Shown: positions 53,401 through 64,000 of the stretch, in pieces
How the letters are laid out: every line of letters begins with the position of its first letter
Numbering within the stretch: position 1 is the stretch's first letter
Origin: Amyelois transitella
Lineage: Eukaryota > Arthropoda > Insecta > Lepidoptera > Pyralidae
DNA: 64,000 bases
Reading direction: 5' to 3'
Assembly: GCF_032362555.1 (NCBI RefSeq)
Contig: NC_083514.1
Coordinates: 4,759,001-4,823,000, forward strand
Position numbers and translations under genes: made by a program
The notes under the pieces: model-generated
What the model was told of the DNA's origin: nothing
What the model saw: only the letters and a program-made list of their open reading frames with translations
The model's database searches: none

Positions 53401-56062
53401 GCGGAGAGCACCACGGCAGACGACAACCCTTGTCCGAAATGTAGGGTCAGAAGATATACCTGACGTTCTTCCAGAGGAGATAGCGCTTGCGGCGCCCCTG
53501 GTGAGGACGGCGTCCTACCAGAGATGCTCAAGGCAGATTGTGAAACTCTACTGCGGACTTTGGCTATGCACTTTACCGAGTGCATACTAGAAACCTAAGT
53601 CGCAGTTTCATTGAACAATGTTGTCATAACCCTCATACACAAAAAGAAGCTAGAAAACTACAGATCAAAAATCCTTCTGCCTCATCTAAGTACACAAAAT
53701 ATTTACCTTTTTATTTATTTATATTTATTTATTTGAGTACTAATTAATTGACTTAAGAAGAAACTCAGGCAGGTTTTCGGTCAGGATTCAGCACTTATGA
53801 CCACATCTTAAACAATTATAGAGAATTACATTGAATACAGGAAACCATACATGTTTTTGTTGACTACGAAAACGCATTTTTGACTCGATAGAATCGTGGG
53901 CTGTTAAAAAGATCTCTTTGAATGCGAGTGGACGAAAGGTATATCCAGTTGATAAATCATCTTCACTTGAATGCCACATGAAATTTTGCGAACAAGAACT
54001 GTTCAAAACGATATTAATACGTTTCCAATCACTGCTTGTGGGTGCTCAAATAACCAAATACTGTAATTACTAGTTTGCGCCTGAAGCTTTGCTCTTATGG
54101 AGAATCCTTTTCTTTTTTATTTTAATTATTTTTTATAATTGTTGTTTTTAGTACCTACTGTTGTAACTTAAACCAAATTAAAGTTAGTAATTAGTGCTTC
54201 ATACTGCCGTTGGTTGTTACAGTTTTTATATTGAATTTGTACTTTCAGATTTGCATGTTGAAGTTGTAATGGGGGGCCTTCCTGTTCAAGAAGATATTGA
54301 AAAATTCAAAAAGAATGTGCATATTGTTGTTGCTAGTCCTGGGCGCTTACGTCATCTTATACAAGATAAATATATAGATACAACATCTGTTAGACTTCTC
54401 ATACTTGATGAAGCTGATAAATTGATGGAGAAAAGTTTTCAGGAAGATATCAAAAATATTATATCATTTTTACCAACCCAAAAACAGGTTATAATGAGTA
54501 GTGCAACATATGATGAAACTGCTAAAATGTTTATTAAGAGCTATGTACAAAATGCACAACATGTATGTCCTGAGAGTAATTGTGTTCTCTTAGGGGTGGA
54601 TCAGAAAGTAACAGAGGTCAAATATAATTGTAATATAGTTAAACAAACTCAGAATAGATTTCAAGAAGTGATCAAAATATTTTCTAAAATGTCATTTAAA
54701 CAATGTCTTATATTTTGCAATTACCAAGCTAGGGTATCAGAAATACATAAACTACTGTTACGTGCAAACTGGCCAGCAGAACAGTTGTCTGGAAATCAAG
54801 AACAGACTGATCGACTGGAGGCATTGAAAACGTTACAACAATATAAATGCAGAATTTTAATAGCCACAGATCTTGCTGCCCGTGGTATTGACGCCTCAAA
54901 TATTGATCTAGTCATTAATTTTGAACCTCCTTTTGAATGGCAAACTTATTTACATAGGATAGGAAGAGCGGGGCGTTATGGTTCTTATGGAATGGCTGTT
55001 ACAATACTTAGTGAAGGAGTGGAAGCAAAGAAGTTTCACATGATGCTTGACCCAATGAAAGATACTATAAATATCACAAATCTGTGGTGCAATAATAACA
55101 CTTTTCATGAGGATATCTCTCCTAAATCACCTTGTCCAGATGTTGATAAAAGCTGTGGTACACCTCAATCAAATACACAAATTGAAAAAGCGTGCAATGA
55201 ATTATGGAAAATTTTGGTATCAGATGAAGAAATAATAAAGAACAATAAAGTAGAAAGTTTTGAAAATTTATGCAAGTCATTTGATGAAAGTAGCCCAGGT
55301 ATTGAAACATTTCATGAATTATTACAATCGTTTGAAAATGATGATGGACATGCTGAAATAGATGTAAGTTTTAAACACATTGAAATCAATAATGATAATT
55401 TTATAAATATTAGAGCTGCATTAAAAAATAATGACTTACATTCTTTTGAAGATAATAATAAGTTTACAGATAAATGTGAAAAACTTTATTATGCACATAA
55501 TAATGAAAAATACGACAATTATACTGAAGGTAATTCTAACCACAATGGCAAAACTTTTCCTAACGTAATAAACGACCATCTGAATGACTATTTAGTTAAA
55601 AATTCTGAAAATAAAGAGAATTTCATCGTCAGTAAAGACATTACCACTCATAGTCTACAAAACTCAACTGAGATAAGTGATCCTCATGATCCACAAAGAG
55701 CCCTTTTAGACGCAGGTCTCCCAACTGAATTTGGTAAATCAAACAAAAAGAAAACCAGAAAACTTTATTTCAATAAAAAGAAGCCCATCACATCAGACAT
55801 TGAATTTAAAATATTAAATGATGCACTAGAGATTGAAAGAAATGTTTTTTGTAATGGTACTGGAAGTAATACAAAATCTAAATCTGTGAAAACCAATGAT
55901 TTCAAACAATCAAATACATTTATTAAAAACAGTGAAACCATTAAATTAAATAAAAGTTCACATTATATGTACAAAGATTATGGAGATTGGTATAAACATC
56001 TAAAACTTCAAACCAAGCAAATCGAATTAGCAGTGTACATAGATGAACTTTCGAAATTGTAA
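50476..56062 (+). CDS. Gem3: DEAD-box RNA helicase DDX20/Gemin3 type, 3 exons
   Basis: Exons are 50476-50656, 50739-50909 and 54249-56062, with GT/AG borders and compatible phases: 2166 nt, 721 aa. The start is the first ATG; the upstream open codons lack an ATG. Helicase motifs in order: Q motif [23 protein letters not shown] (66-73), Ia APTREIA, GG and SPGR, II DEAD (171-174), III SAT (202-204), [28 protein letters not shown]. About 350 residues of acidic, Asn-rich tail follow, ending in [20 protein letters not shown]. Short Q-motif context and overall order match Gemin3, a component of the SMN complex that assembles spliceosomal snRNPs. The poorly conserved tail fits the family. Intron 2 (3.3 kb) is filled with retrotransposon remnants. 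Alternative: another DEAD-box protein, less likely given IPLGKCGFG and [13 protein letters not shown]. Confidence 0.92.
51046..51130 (-). mobile_element. Helitron-like end fragment in Gemin3 intron 2
   Basis: a|ctagctgtgcgcatgacttt and gtggaatagttattttgggc match the terminal 70 bases of the copy at 56098-56360. The TC end is missing. Confidence 0.65.
51710..52440 (-). pseudogene. Degenerate BEL/Pao integrase and 3' end
   Basis: In minus order: a CIRY-like zinc-binding piece, GVDCTGPF (first catalytic Asp region), a large deletion, SGEPLINV, WHRWS-like, and [14 protein letters not shown] (DUF5641-type). A polypurine-like GGTGGGCGG follows near 51730-51740. Several stops and deletions are present. 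Confidence 0.72.
52500..53700 (+). mobile_element. Degenerate RTE-type LINE in Gemin3 intron 2
   Basis: A 5'-UTR-like segment leads to an ORF start (52822) with [20 protein letters not shown], the beginning of the endonuclease domain. Most of the endonuclease is deleted. RT-proximal pieces follow: [35 protein letters not shown] and ILLPHLS. Multiple frameshifts make it inactive. Confidence 0.75.
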
Positions 56063-56097
56063 ACACAAGAAAAATATTTTTAACCGGTTAATCTTTA

Positions 56098-56360
56098 TCT
56101 ATACTAATTTTATAAAGCTGAATAGTTTGTTTGTTTGAACGCGCTAATCTCAGGAACTACTGGTTCGTATTGAAAAATTCTTTTTGCGTTGAATAGACCA
56201 TTTATTGAGGAAGGCTTTAGGCTATATAACATCACACTGCAACTTATGGAGCAAAGAAATAATGGAATATGTGAAAAAAAGGGGGAAATATTCATCCTTG
56301 AGGGCTTCAATGATGCCTAAAATAACTATTCCACGCGGACGAAGTCGCGGGCACAGCTAG
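56098..56360 (+). mobile_element. Helitron-like non-autonomous element, 263 bp
   Basis: Starts TCTATACTAATTTTATAAAG after an A and ends acgaagtcgcgggcacagctag before a T. The GC-rich end can form a small hairpin. It lies 36 nt after the Gemin3-like stop codon, so it is probably part of that gene's 3' UTR. Confidence 0.82.
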
Positions 56361-57126
56361 TTTCTAAATATAACTTTATCAACCAACCCAAATTCACTTT
56401 ATTACCCCGTCCACGGTAGTAGGTACTACGTACATATTAAAAGCCAAATTCTTAATTATATACTTACTGAAAGTTTCAGGATCATCCGTCTAAAGTACCC
56501 ACGTAAGGCCACGTAAAATGCAAGTGGTTATCCCAAATCATATGACCGCACAGTGCATACTTCCGTGTCCGCAACACACATTTCCATACTGGGTTACTTG
56601 TCATGCGGTTGAATGTACAGAACTATAAATTTATTATCTACTCTTGAATAATAATAAAAAGAAATGCAAAGTGATTAAAAAGTTATTAATTTTTTTACGA
56701 GCTTTCATTTTGTTTTCCCTGTCCCGATGTATGTAAGTAAATACAATTTTGCAAGCTAATTTGACCATCTGATCTAATTCTGTTGAAATTTTTAATGCTG
56801 GTACTCGGAGGTAGTTTAATAAGTCGGGTGTTTCCAACACTATTATTATTAGACGAACTCATTGCAGAAAGGGCTACGGGTGCTACAATTTTTTGGTGCT
56901 TCGAAAGTACAGGTGCCATACAACCGTCTGCGTCGACAGATCTGAGAGTCTTCAATTTGAATACTGAACAACTTTACTGATGTTACCGGTTTAATACTAA
57001 GTACGTTGTCTAATGTCTAAGTAGAGTGTGTCTATTGTTGGCCGTTAATTTGAATAACATTAGATAGTTTTGGTATTATTCACATTTAAGTTATTATTTT
57101 TTTATCAATTTTGAAATATAAACTTT
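56361..57126. other. Downstream region of the Gemin3-like gene
   Basis: A plus-strand AATAAA near 56651 is a candidate polyadenylation signal. Copy B of the unclassified repeat lies at 56795-56945. Confidence 0.4.
56795..56945. repeat. Unclassified repeat, copy B
   Basis: Same orientation and shared blocks as 49286-49470. The two copies bracket the Gemin3-like gene. Confidence 0.65.
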
Positions 57127-57480
57127 TTGTATCAAGATTGCGGTCCCAATTATAGCGTTCGTGTCATCGGAAAAAATATTTACTGTCTGATAAAAATTAC
57201 AAATACTTCAAACTGGTCCTGTAATTTTAAAAATTTTAGATTTTTTGATAGAATTACTGAACTCTCCCTTGGTGTGTCTTACTTCAACATATTATTTATT
57301 GGTGATTATCGGGATATTACTTGAGCAATATAAAGGTGTTAAGGTGACCCCGAATGCCATATAAATCTAACTTAAAGAATATCTTGGTCAACAGAGTCAA
57401 ATGCTGAACTCAGGTCAAGGAAGCAACTTTAATTCTTTTAACTTTTACAAGTGATGTCATGTAGCATGAGATGTACCTAC
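57127..57480 (-). pseudogene. LINE reverse-transcriptase remnant
   Basis: Near 57330-57420 the minus strand carries a decayed motif-A region followed by LDLYGIRG, as in Jockey-type RTs. The rest is scrambled. Confidence 0.5.
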
Positions 57481-57959
57481 ACCGTAGTGCCTTTCATTTT
57501 TGATCATAACTTATTGTATAATATTATTAAACGAGCAATATTTGTATATATATAAATATTTATGCATAAATGATGCTGCGCCTATATAATATATATTTTA
57601 AGTGCATTTTAAAAAGGTAGTTTTTATTTTAAATTTGTATTCTGTTATATTTGAAAATTATATACTTATGTGTGTGTGTGTGTATAGTATTATTTTTTCT
57701 GTATGAAATAAAACAGGGATACATTTATTTACCGTTTAATATTTTATTTACTTTAAAATACATATGATTTGCTTTTCATATTAAGATCATATGTCTTATG
57801 GAAAATACATAAAATAATACAGATACAATGATTTTTATAAGGTACATTTGGTACCGCTTAAATTATTTTAGCCATAGCCCATAAGTTAAGATAACGTCTC
57901 AAATTTTACTACCTCGAACATCTGACGAACAGACAACTAATATTGGCGCTGGCATAAAA
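57481..57959. other. AT-rich intergenic DNA
   Basis: A short (TG)n tract near 57670. No frame or repeat ends recognised. Confidence 0.5.
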
Positions 57960-58335
57960 AATATACCGGGAGTCGTGTGAAAACCTGACTTACCTAATCC
58001 AGGATCAAGCGCACTCTTTTCGTTGTCGAAGGGGAAATCCCCCAGGGGGTCGTCCCGGTCTTCACCCGGGAAAATGTGGGACTCCTGGCACTTAGTGTTC
58101 CAGGTTACCCACTAAAACCCCTCCAGTACGCCTTTCTTGCCATTTTGAGAGCATCATGGGATCGCACGACATTCCACCACGATGCCCTCTGGCTTCCTGG
58201 CTCGACTAGGCCGGGTATATTGTTGTTTAAGACGACCAGTAAGTCGCTTACCTAACGAAACAGGCCTGGGATCCTCCCCAAATAACTGTAGATATACTCA
58301 GGAATACAGTCAGGTGGAAGAAGGGTCATAGGTGT
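57960..58335 (+). mobile_element. SINE 3' segment joined to an unclassified GC-rich repeat
   Basis: 57970-58015 (gtgtgaaaacctgacttacc, taatccaggatcaagcgc) matches the SINE body at 21424-21750. 58020-58260 has cgaaggggaaatcccccagg and cccggtcttcacccgggaaa, both partly self-complementary. It is untypical of the surrounding AT-rich DNA and probably a separate repeat. Confidence 0.5.
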
Positions 58336-58439
58336 ATGTCCCTGCACGTACATATAACTACACGTGCTTGACCGTAAGGTAGTATATACTTACCTCAGTC
58401 GAGTTTCCTTATAGGTATAATTTAAAACTCTATAGTATA

Positions 58440-59011
58440 GGTCGCGCGGTGGTTAAAGAACGCTCGGCAAAAATAGTGGGGGCAATCGGCGCATGTGTAC
58501 ATTCGCGCTCAAAAATGCTAAGGGAAATGTTTTTTTTTATTTATTTAATACTAGCTGTTGTCCCGCAATTTCGCCCGCGTGATTTTCCAAAAAAAAAGTA
58601 GCCTATGTTTTAACTCAGTTATTTAACTATATCCATATCTTATAATATTAGTATGGATTTTGTGCCTTATAAATACTTATAATCCCTACTTATATTATAA
58701 ATGCGAAAGTGTGTATCCCTACTTATATTATAAATGCAAAAGTGTGTATGTGTAAATTTTATTTTTTGGCATTTGTTCCCATTACGACTTACTATTAATA
58801 CGATAAAACAATCTGTACGCAACAGTACCCAAGAGACACGGGACGCGCGAACTCAACGCGGGAAGTAAAGAGTGACTAATCCACCAATACGTGTCGCCGT
58901 CGGCGCACACCCGCCCCCCCTCTCTCCTCGTCGCACCTAATAGACCTAAAATTTGATCACTGCGCATGCCCCTTCTACTTTTGCCGAGCGTTCTTAAACC
59001 ACCGCGCGACC
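58440..59011. mobile_element. MITE, 572 bp, with about 34-bp terminal inverted repeats
   Basis: The ends ggtcgcgcggtggttaaaga and, in complement, ggtcgcgcggtggtttaaga are near-identical for about 34 bp, through cgctcggcaaaa. TATA flanks both sides (58436-58439 and 59012-59015), compatible with a TA or TATA target duplication. No transposase frame. It contains the mini-Helitron at 58551-58657. Confidence 0.88.
58551..58657 (-). mobile_element. Mini Helitron-like element nested in the MITE, 107 bp
   Basis: On the minus strand it starts TCCATACTAATATTATAAGA after A (58657) and ends in the hairpin region plus CTAG before T (58551). Confidence 0.75.
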
Positions 59012-59015
59012 TATA

Positions 59016-60198
59016 TTATCTTCCTCTTCTATTTTATTGAACGTCTTAAGTTCCAATTTTCTTTTGCGCCTATACAAATATTCAAAGACTAGATTTACGT
59101 TAAAATTCATGATACTTATATGAGATTAAAAAATCTATCTGTATGCTAATGCCGAACCCTACAAACCATACTCAGGAACCTCTTTATATGCTTTTATTAC
59201 CTTTAGAGGTACAAATGTCTGTTAAAGAGTAGTAGTATAGTAAATTTATACTACAAACACTTTGTGTGCTATATTCTGAATTGGAGACTTGGTCCCACCA
59301 TCTTAACTTATCTTTTTTCAAGTCTCAGCTCATCTACGCTTGATGGCGCTTCAACGGGTTTCAATACCTTTTCTACTTAATTTCGCGTAGATTTTATAAA
59401 AAGTTAAGATCAAATAATTTGAGAGAGATTTCAGATGGTGCGTTACTCGTCTTGTTAAAACATAATCAACATCATATTACAATTACCGCGATGCTTATTT
59501 TACACAACGATACTATGTAACACATAAATTTTACATAGGTAAATAGAACTTAAATAGGGGGCTTTATCCACTTCACAGCCTTAATTCTTTTGTTTTATAG
59601 CCGGTGGTTTTATACCTTTTTTTTGTATACATTTAAGTTATTTTTACCTACCTTCTGCACTTTATGTCTACTTCCTTAGAAATCCGAATAATGTAAGAAA
59701 TGTTCCATATTCCATTTTACATCAATTTCATCTACATCCAGAATAAAATTAAATTCTAAATTACCATTGCCAATTTCATATACTTAAAAACTATTAGGAA
59801 TAAATTATGTAAATACTTATGTACAAAATTACACCTACACACCACTCTTACTACACACAAAAACATGTAGTATAAAAATTCGATTAGTTTACATATGAAT
59901 GAATAGGTACAGAACTGTACACACACATTAATAATAAATGAAACTGTTCCAAATAATATTGGTATACCTAAACTAAAGGAGCTGTCTAGGAAAGTATTTG
60001 ACCTTCTTCATAATTTCATACTATACATAGCTTTTATACTGGATGAAGAAATACCACTGCGTTCGTATATTGTCCCTGAAGGTTATTTCAAATTTGGCTG
60101 TTTTATTTCGGACGAAACATCAATATTTCCTAATTGAATAGGTGGCACATCATTATATTCATGTCAACAATTAAAGGAATCAATTTGCGGAGACTTAC
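59016..60198. other. Intergenic, including the TMX3 3' UTR
   Basis: AT-rich without frames. On the minus strand AATAAA at 60107-60102 lies about 92 nt past the TMX3 stop and is the probable polyadenylation signal. Confidence 0.55.
60102..60107 (-). promoter_or_regulatory. Candidate polyadenylation signal for TMX3
   Basis: Plus-strand tttatt (AATAAA in the gene sense) about 92 nt downstream of the stop codon. Confidence 0.5.
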
Positions 60199-63100
60199 TT
60201 AGTCCTTCTTTTCGTGTGTATCTGTAACAATGAATGGATTCAATTAAATAAAAGTTAAGGCGACTAAGGGATAGGCTTATAAACATGGGATTCTTCTTTT
60301 AGGCGATGGGCTAGCAACCTGTCACTATTTGAATCTCAATTCCATCATAAAGCCAAACAGCTGAACGTGGCCTATCAGTCTTTTCAAGACTGTTGGCTCT
60401 GTCTACCCTGCAAGGGATATAGACGTGATTATATATGTATGTATGTAAAAGTTATGTCCATCTGTTCCCGAATCCAGCAAGGCTAGTAGGTACATTGATC
60501 TTCACCACATTTCGATGTTAAAATGGACAAACTCATGTGTTTAATCGTTTAACTAGCGACGGGCTCCTGTTTTATACATACCTTCCTCAGGAAACCCGCT
60601 TTCCATCATTTCAAACAAAATCCGTTCACAACTTTCCGAGATTAATGCATACTTACAGACAAAGAACATAGGGGGACTTCATAATAATTCTGTTAATTTT
60701 CCTTCCCGCCGGCATTTTAGGAAATCCTCTCTTTGTGCACCCCTAGACCACATAAGGAACCTGCTTAATTTTAAATTTCTAGAGATTTGTTTTCCTTTAT
60801 TGTTTTCAATAATCAGTCTTACTAGATGTACCTAAGACTTTAGTAAAAGTCTTTGCAGTAGAATGTCTTAAAGTAGATAATTACCAGAAGAGTCTTCTTC
60901 TTCTGCGTCCAGGATGTCTGCGCAACAAACCGAATAGCAGATAAGCGATAAGAATCCGAGAGGCAGGCCAAATACCAGGGCCGTAAGAACTGGATTGCCG
61001 CGCCACATGTTGGTGAGAGTTGTTCTGGCCTCGTAAAACCCTCGGTAGAAACGCACTGGCCAGCTATTCCCTCCATACGCCTACAAAAAGGAACAAACAA
61101 ATGACGAATATTCCAGTTTACAAATAATCCGCAAAACAATTAACGGTTGATTTTTTTAACGCTTTTATCCTAAGTTAGACCGCAGCAGTAAAATTTTTGT
61201 ATGGCGCGCGCCATATGAATCCGCAAACTGAACTCAAATAGCAGAAGATATTTTGTTTTTATATTTTTAGATTAATGTGCTTGTATTAAGACTTTTTATT
61301 TTGTTTACATTCATTTTGATTCGGCGGCAGGTTGCGCTTCTGCCCCGTTGAATATTGCTATGCGACTTATAAAAGTGGTACTGTATTGGTGGTATTAATA
61401 CAGAAAATACGTTTACCGGTGCAACTTGTTCATGTATGTGATCAAGGAAGATTGAGACTGCTTCAGGTGTCATGAGGACTGGATCGTCATCAGGTATATG
61501 GTGGTGGCTTGTGGTAGAGTTGAGTACCAAAAGATGGGGGACGGTCAGTTCTGACATTGCTATAGAATTTGCTAGCTCTGGATTGCCCAACCAACCAAAT
61601 TGAAACCTACGGTGAAGATCCCTCTTCCGTTTCCTGTGAATGGAACAAAATTAAAGTGGATATGTATAATGATCCGATTCTTTATCATTACGTAAAGGCA
61701 AATCTGGTGTATCCACTATTACTATGGATAATATTACGAAAAAAAATCTAGCTATGTTAATTGAAAAGTTTACCACTTTTAATCACTACATAGTAAAACA
61801 AAGTCGCTATTTTAGTCTCTTTGTCTGTATGCTTAAATCTTTAAAATTACGAAACAGATTTTGATGCGGTTTTTTGTAACAGGTAGAGTGATTCAAGAGG
61901 AAGGTTTTTATGTATAATAACATTTATAATTTTGCACCCGTGCGAAGCCGGGGCGGGTCGCTAGTGAATAGATAAAATTAAATGCAAAAAAAAATAATAA
62001 CCTGCCATTTTCTGGAATAATTCTCCACCGCACACACACACACATAAACTCATCAACTTTCTTTGAAGCTTATGTAGAATATTGTATAAAGTCGATGAAA
62101 GTATAGACAAATAGACTTACTTGACAATTCCTTCAATCATATCTTTAAAATCTCTTTCAGTTTGAGTTATTTCATTCAATTTATTTTCAGACACAACCGC
62201 CATCACTATGTATTTTTCTGTGTCTATCAGATCATTTATATTGGATCTGGTAATTTTGGGGAAGAAACCGAATCTTTCAGAGTTAATCCATTTGTCCAAA
62301 GATACATTAAGGGCTTCCTTGTCTTCAATTATAGCTGGAGTAGCTGGAATTAAATCATAACATATTAGATGAATACTGGTTAATTTGATTTAGTGCATAC
62401 TCATACTTATAAAGTGACAAAATAAATGTGTACACACCTTCATAAAAAAACACATCACCTTCCTTATGCACAAATACTGTAGTTTCATTTGGTGGCTTAA
62501 ACTCCGTTTTGATTATATCATGAGACATAACATAAAACCATGTATGCGGTTGATACTTTTCTGCATGATTTGCATACATATCCTGTGAAACAGATTTATC
62601 ATTACATATGAGGTAAACATAAGTACAGTCCCAACAGCATCCCAACCTACAATTCACTAGGAAATTGTCTCTATTACCTCGTCATAGAGTTCACTTGATA
62701 ACTTGAACTTTACAACTTAGCTTGCAAACAGTAAAAGATAAAAAAGCAAGTGTTTAATCATAAAGAAGAGCATTAATAATAGTGTGGACAAATGTAGTAA
62801 GTAAAATATATAATGAAAAAGCTTAAGAATTTATAAAAAATCACCCATAATGGCCCTGCTTGTTTGCCAACATATCCAAAGAATATGGAGTGTGTTTCCT
62901 TTAAGTAACCAATGCTGTCTTCCTGGGATACTTTTTGAATTGCTGGTTGGGACATGCGCAGAGCATAATTCACCATCTCTTCTTTCACCCTGTCACCATT
63001 GTACTCATGTTGAAAGGAACCTTTGATGCTGGAATATTAGAAAAACAAGTAATTATATCTGAAACTTTTTCCAAATGTAGAAAACACCACACTGACTGAC

Positions 63101-63671
63101 ATATCAATGTAAACCACAAATATAATAATTATAAAATTTTTGATATTGTCATTTTAATTTATTTAAATGATTATTTTTTTTACACTTATTCATTTTGATG
63201 AAGAATAAAAATAAATGATAATATTTTCATTTAACTCACAATAATATTGTGGGATATGCTCTTATTTTAAAATGTGAAGCAACCGCAGAAAACCTTGTAC
63301 AATCTACTTTAGCCACTTTAATGGGAGAATTGTAAAGTGTCTGCGCTACATGGGCCCACACCGGCTCCAACCGCCGACAGTGAGCACACCAGGGAGCATA
63401 AAATTTCACAAACCACATTCCTTCATGACTAATGTCAATAAATTTATCACTTAATTCTAAGACTCTTGATGATGATGAAGCTGTTAACACTGAAATAAAA
63501 TTTTAACATTAACTTTTAAATTAATGAACTTTTAAATAAATAAATCACCACTCTTTAGGGCATCCAAATATTAGTTAAAGAACCACAAAGAGAAGGTTAA
63601 AGTTATTGAACAGTGACCTGACCTTTTAAGTATAACACGGGCAGACATAAAAATATAATCAAGACATACAT
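60199..63671 (-). CDS. TMX3: Thioredoxin-related transmembrane protein 3 (TMX3 type), 8 exons
   Basis: Exons are 63671-63623, 63489-63240, 63028-62845, 62582-62438, 62343-62121, 61633-61417, 61080-60885 and 60221-60199. All splice phases agree, giving 1287 nt and 428 aa (human TMX3 has 454). A short signal peptide (MYVLIIFLCLPVLYLKV) leads to a thioredoxin domain with FYAPWCAHCRRLEPVW: Cys51 and Cys54, CAHC rather than the usual CGHC. It continues with KVDCTRF and IRAYPTIL (cis-Pro). Two redox-inactive thioredoxin-like domains follow (HSIFFGYVG, FYVMSH, then WINSERFGFFPKI and MAVVSE, then MSELTVPHLLVLN). One membrane segment lies at about 388-411 (LVFGLPLGFLSLICYSVCCA), with an acidic cytosolic tail. 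The last microexon encodes DTHEKKD, resembling the Lys-rich ER-retention end of the family. It would oxidise or isomerise disulfides in the ER. The start codon and the microexon are the least certain parts. Confidence 0.9.
60256..60449 (+). mobile_element. SINE-like repeat in the last TMX3 intron
   Basis: The core from ggcgactaagggataggctt to the (tatgtatg) tail is present and the hairpin end is missing. Its 5' edge is 35 nt upstream, in gene sense, of the final microexon acceptor. Confidence 0.87.
61783..61964 (+). mobile_element. Helitron-like element, third family, 182 bp
   Basis: Starts TCACTACATAGTAAAACAAA after A and ends gccggggcgggtcgctag before T, with a GC-rich hairpin (cccgtgcgaagccgggg). 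It lies in TMX3 intron 5. Confidence 0.75.
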
Positions 63672-63860
63672 ATAAAAAATCACACCTCTCCTCTGGAGGG
63701 GTAGACAGGCACAACATCTTTCCACTTGCCACAATCTCTACATAATTCTTACACTTCTTTCACATTCATAACACTCTTTGTTTCTTTATAACTATCATTA
63801 CAGGAACCCAATGCAATAGCAAAGCAAAACAAATATTAAAATTTGTTAGTTTCGGGTATT
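63664..63860 (-). mobile_element. RTE-type LINE 3' end abutting the TMX3 start codon
   Basis: On the plus strand catacatataaaaaatcaca, the tagacaggcacaacatcttt block and cacattcataacactctttg match the 3' UTR of the RTE copy at 37666-38332. Its minus-strand tail ATATGTATG includes the TMX3 ATG at 63671. Confidence 0.75.
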
Positions 63861-64000
63861 CTTGACAAATAATGCAATCTATAAATATTTGAAGTATCTG
63901 AGAGGTTTCATAGATGTGTTATAAGTTTTAAACCCATATCATTTTCATGATAAACCTAAACAAACCAATATATGGGTACATATAACACCAGATTTAGTTA

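Noticed and set aside
58782-58967. 61-codon minus-strand frame inside the MITE
   Set aside because: No homology to transposases and too short; chance frame in the moderately GC-rich MITE interior.

Overview
The window reads as nuclear DNA of a lepidopteran insect (moth or butterfly). It is AT-rich and intron-containing, and it carries short repeat families typical of that order: a SINE-like unit bearing a gtgccgtgtggttcccggcac-type hairpin and a (TATG)n tail, and Helitron-like units that start TC, end CTAG and sit between A and T. Species cannot be fixed from the sequence alone.

Four host genes can be assembled with consistent splice phases. (1) 18948-19755 (+): a ubiquitin E2 variant of the Uev1A/Mms2 type, 4 exons, 144 aa. 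(2) 40541-27841 (-): an SNRK-type AMPK-related kinase, 7 coding exons, 712 aa predicted. (3) 50476-56062 (+): a DEAD-box helicase of the DDX20/Gemin3 type, 3 exons, 721 aa. (4) 63671-60199 (-): a TMX3-type transmembrane protein disulfide isomerase, 8 exons, 428 aa. They are unrelated housekeeping functions and nothing suggests they work as a unit.

Most of the rest is mobile DNA. 1-3.5 kb: a hAT-like element inserted in a LINE. 3.6-8.6 kb: SINEs, LINE tails and a broken BEL/Pao element. 8.6-9.9 kb: a mariner with an intact 357-aa transposase. 10-18.5 kb: LINE, Helitron-like and mariner debris, a (TA)n tract and a lone THAP-like exon. 21-24 kb: SINE, RTE, Gypsy-LTR and mariner remnants ending in a perfect 186-bp tandem duplication. 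SNRK intron 4 holds a young 6.6-kb BEL/Pao element (29557-36128), and SNRK intron 2 holds an RTE insertion with a twin-priming inversion. 41.4-49.0 kb: a second copy of the hAT-like element and a second young BEL/Pao element with identical LTRs and a 5-bp target duplication. Gemin3 intron 2 is filled with a BEL remnant and an RTE. A MITE with a nested mini-Helitron lies at 58.4-59.0 kb.

The observations most worth following are: the BEL/Pao insertion 45 nt from an SNRK splice acceptor, in sense orientation and carrying a polyadenylation signal; an alternating motif array shared by the leaders of two diverged BEL/Pao elements; a set of near-perfect foldback palindromes with tiny loops; the twin-primed RTE; and the TMX3 start codon lying in the tail of a retroposon. 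No CRISPR array, rRNA gene or convincing tRNA gene was seen.
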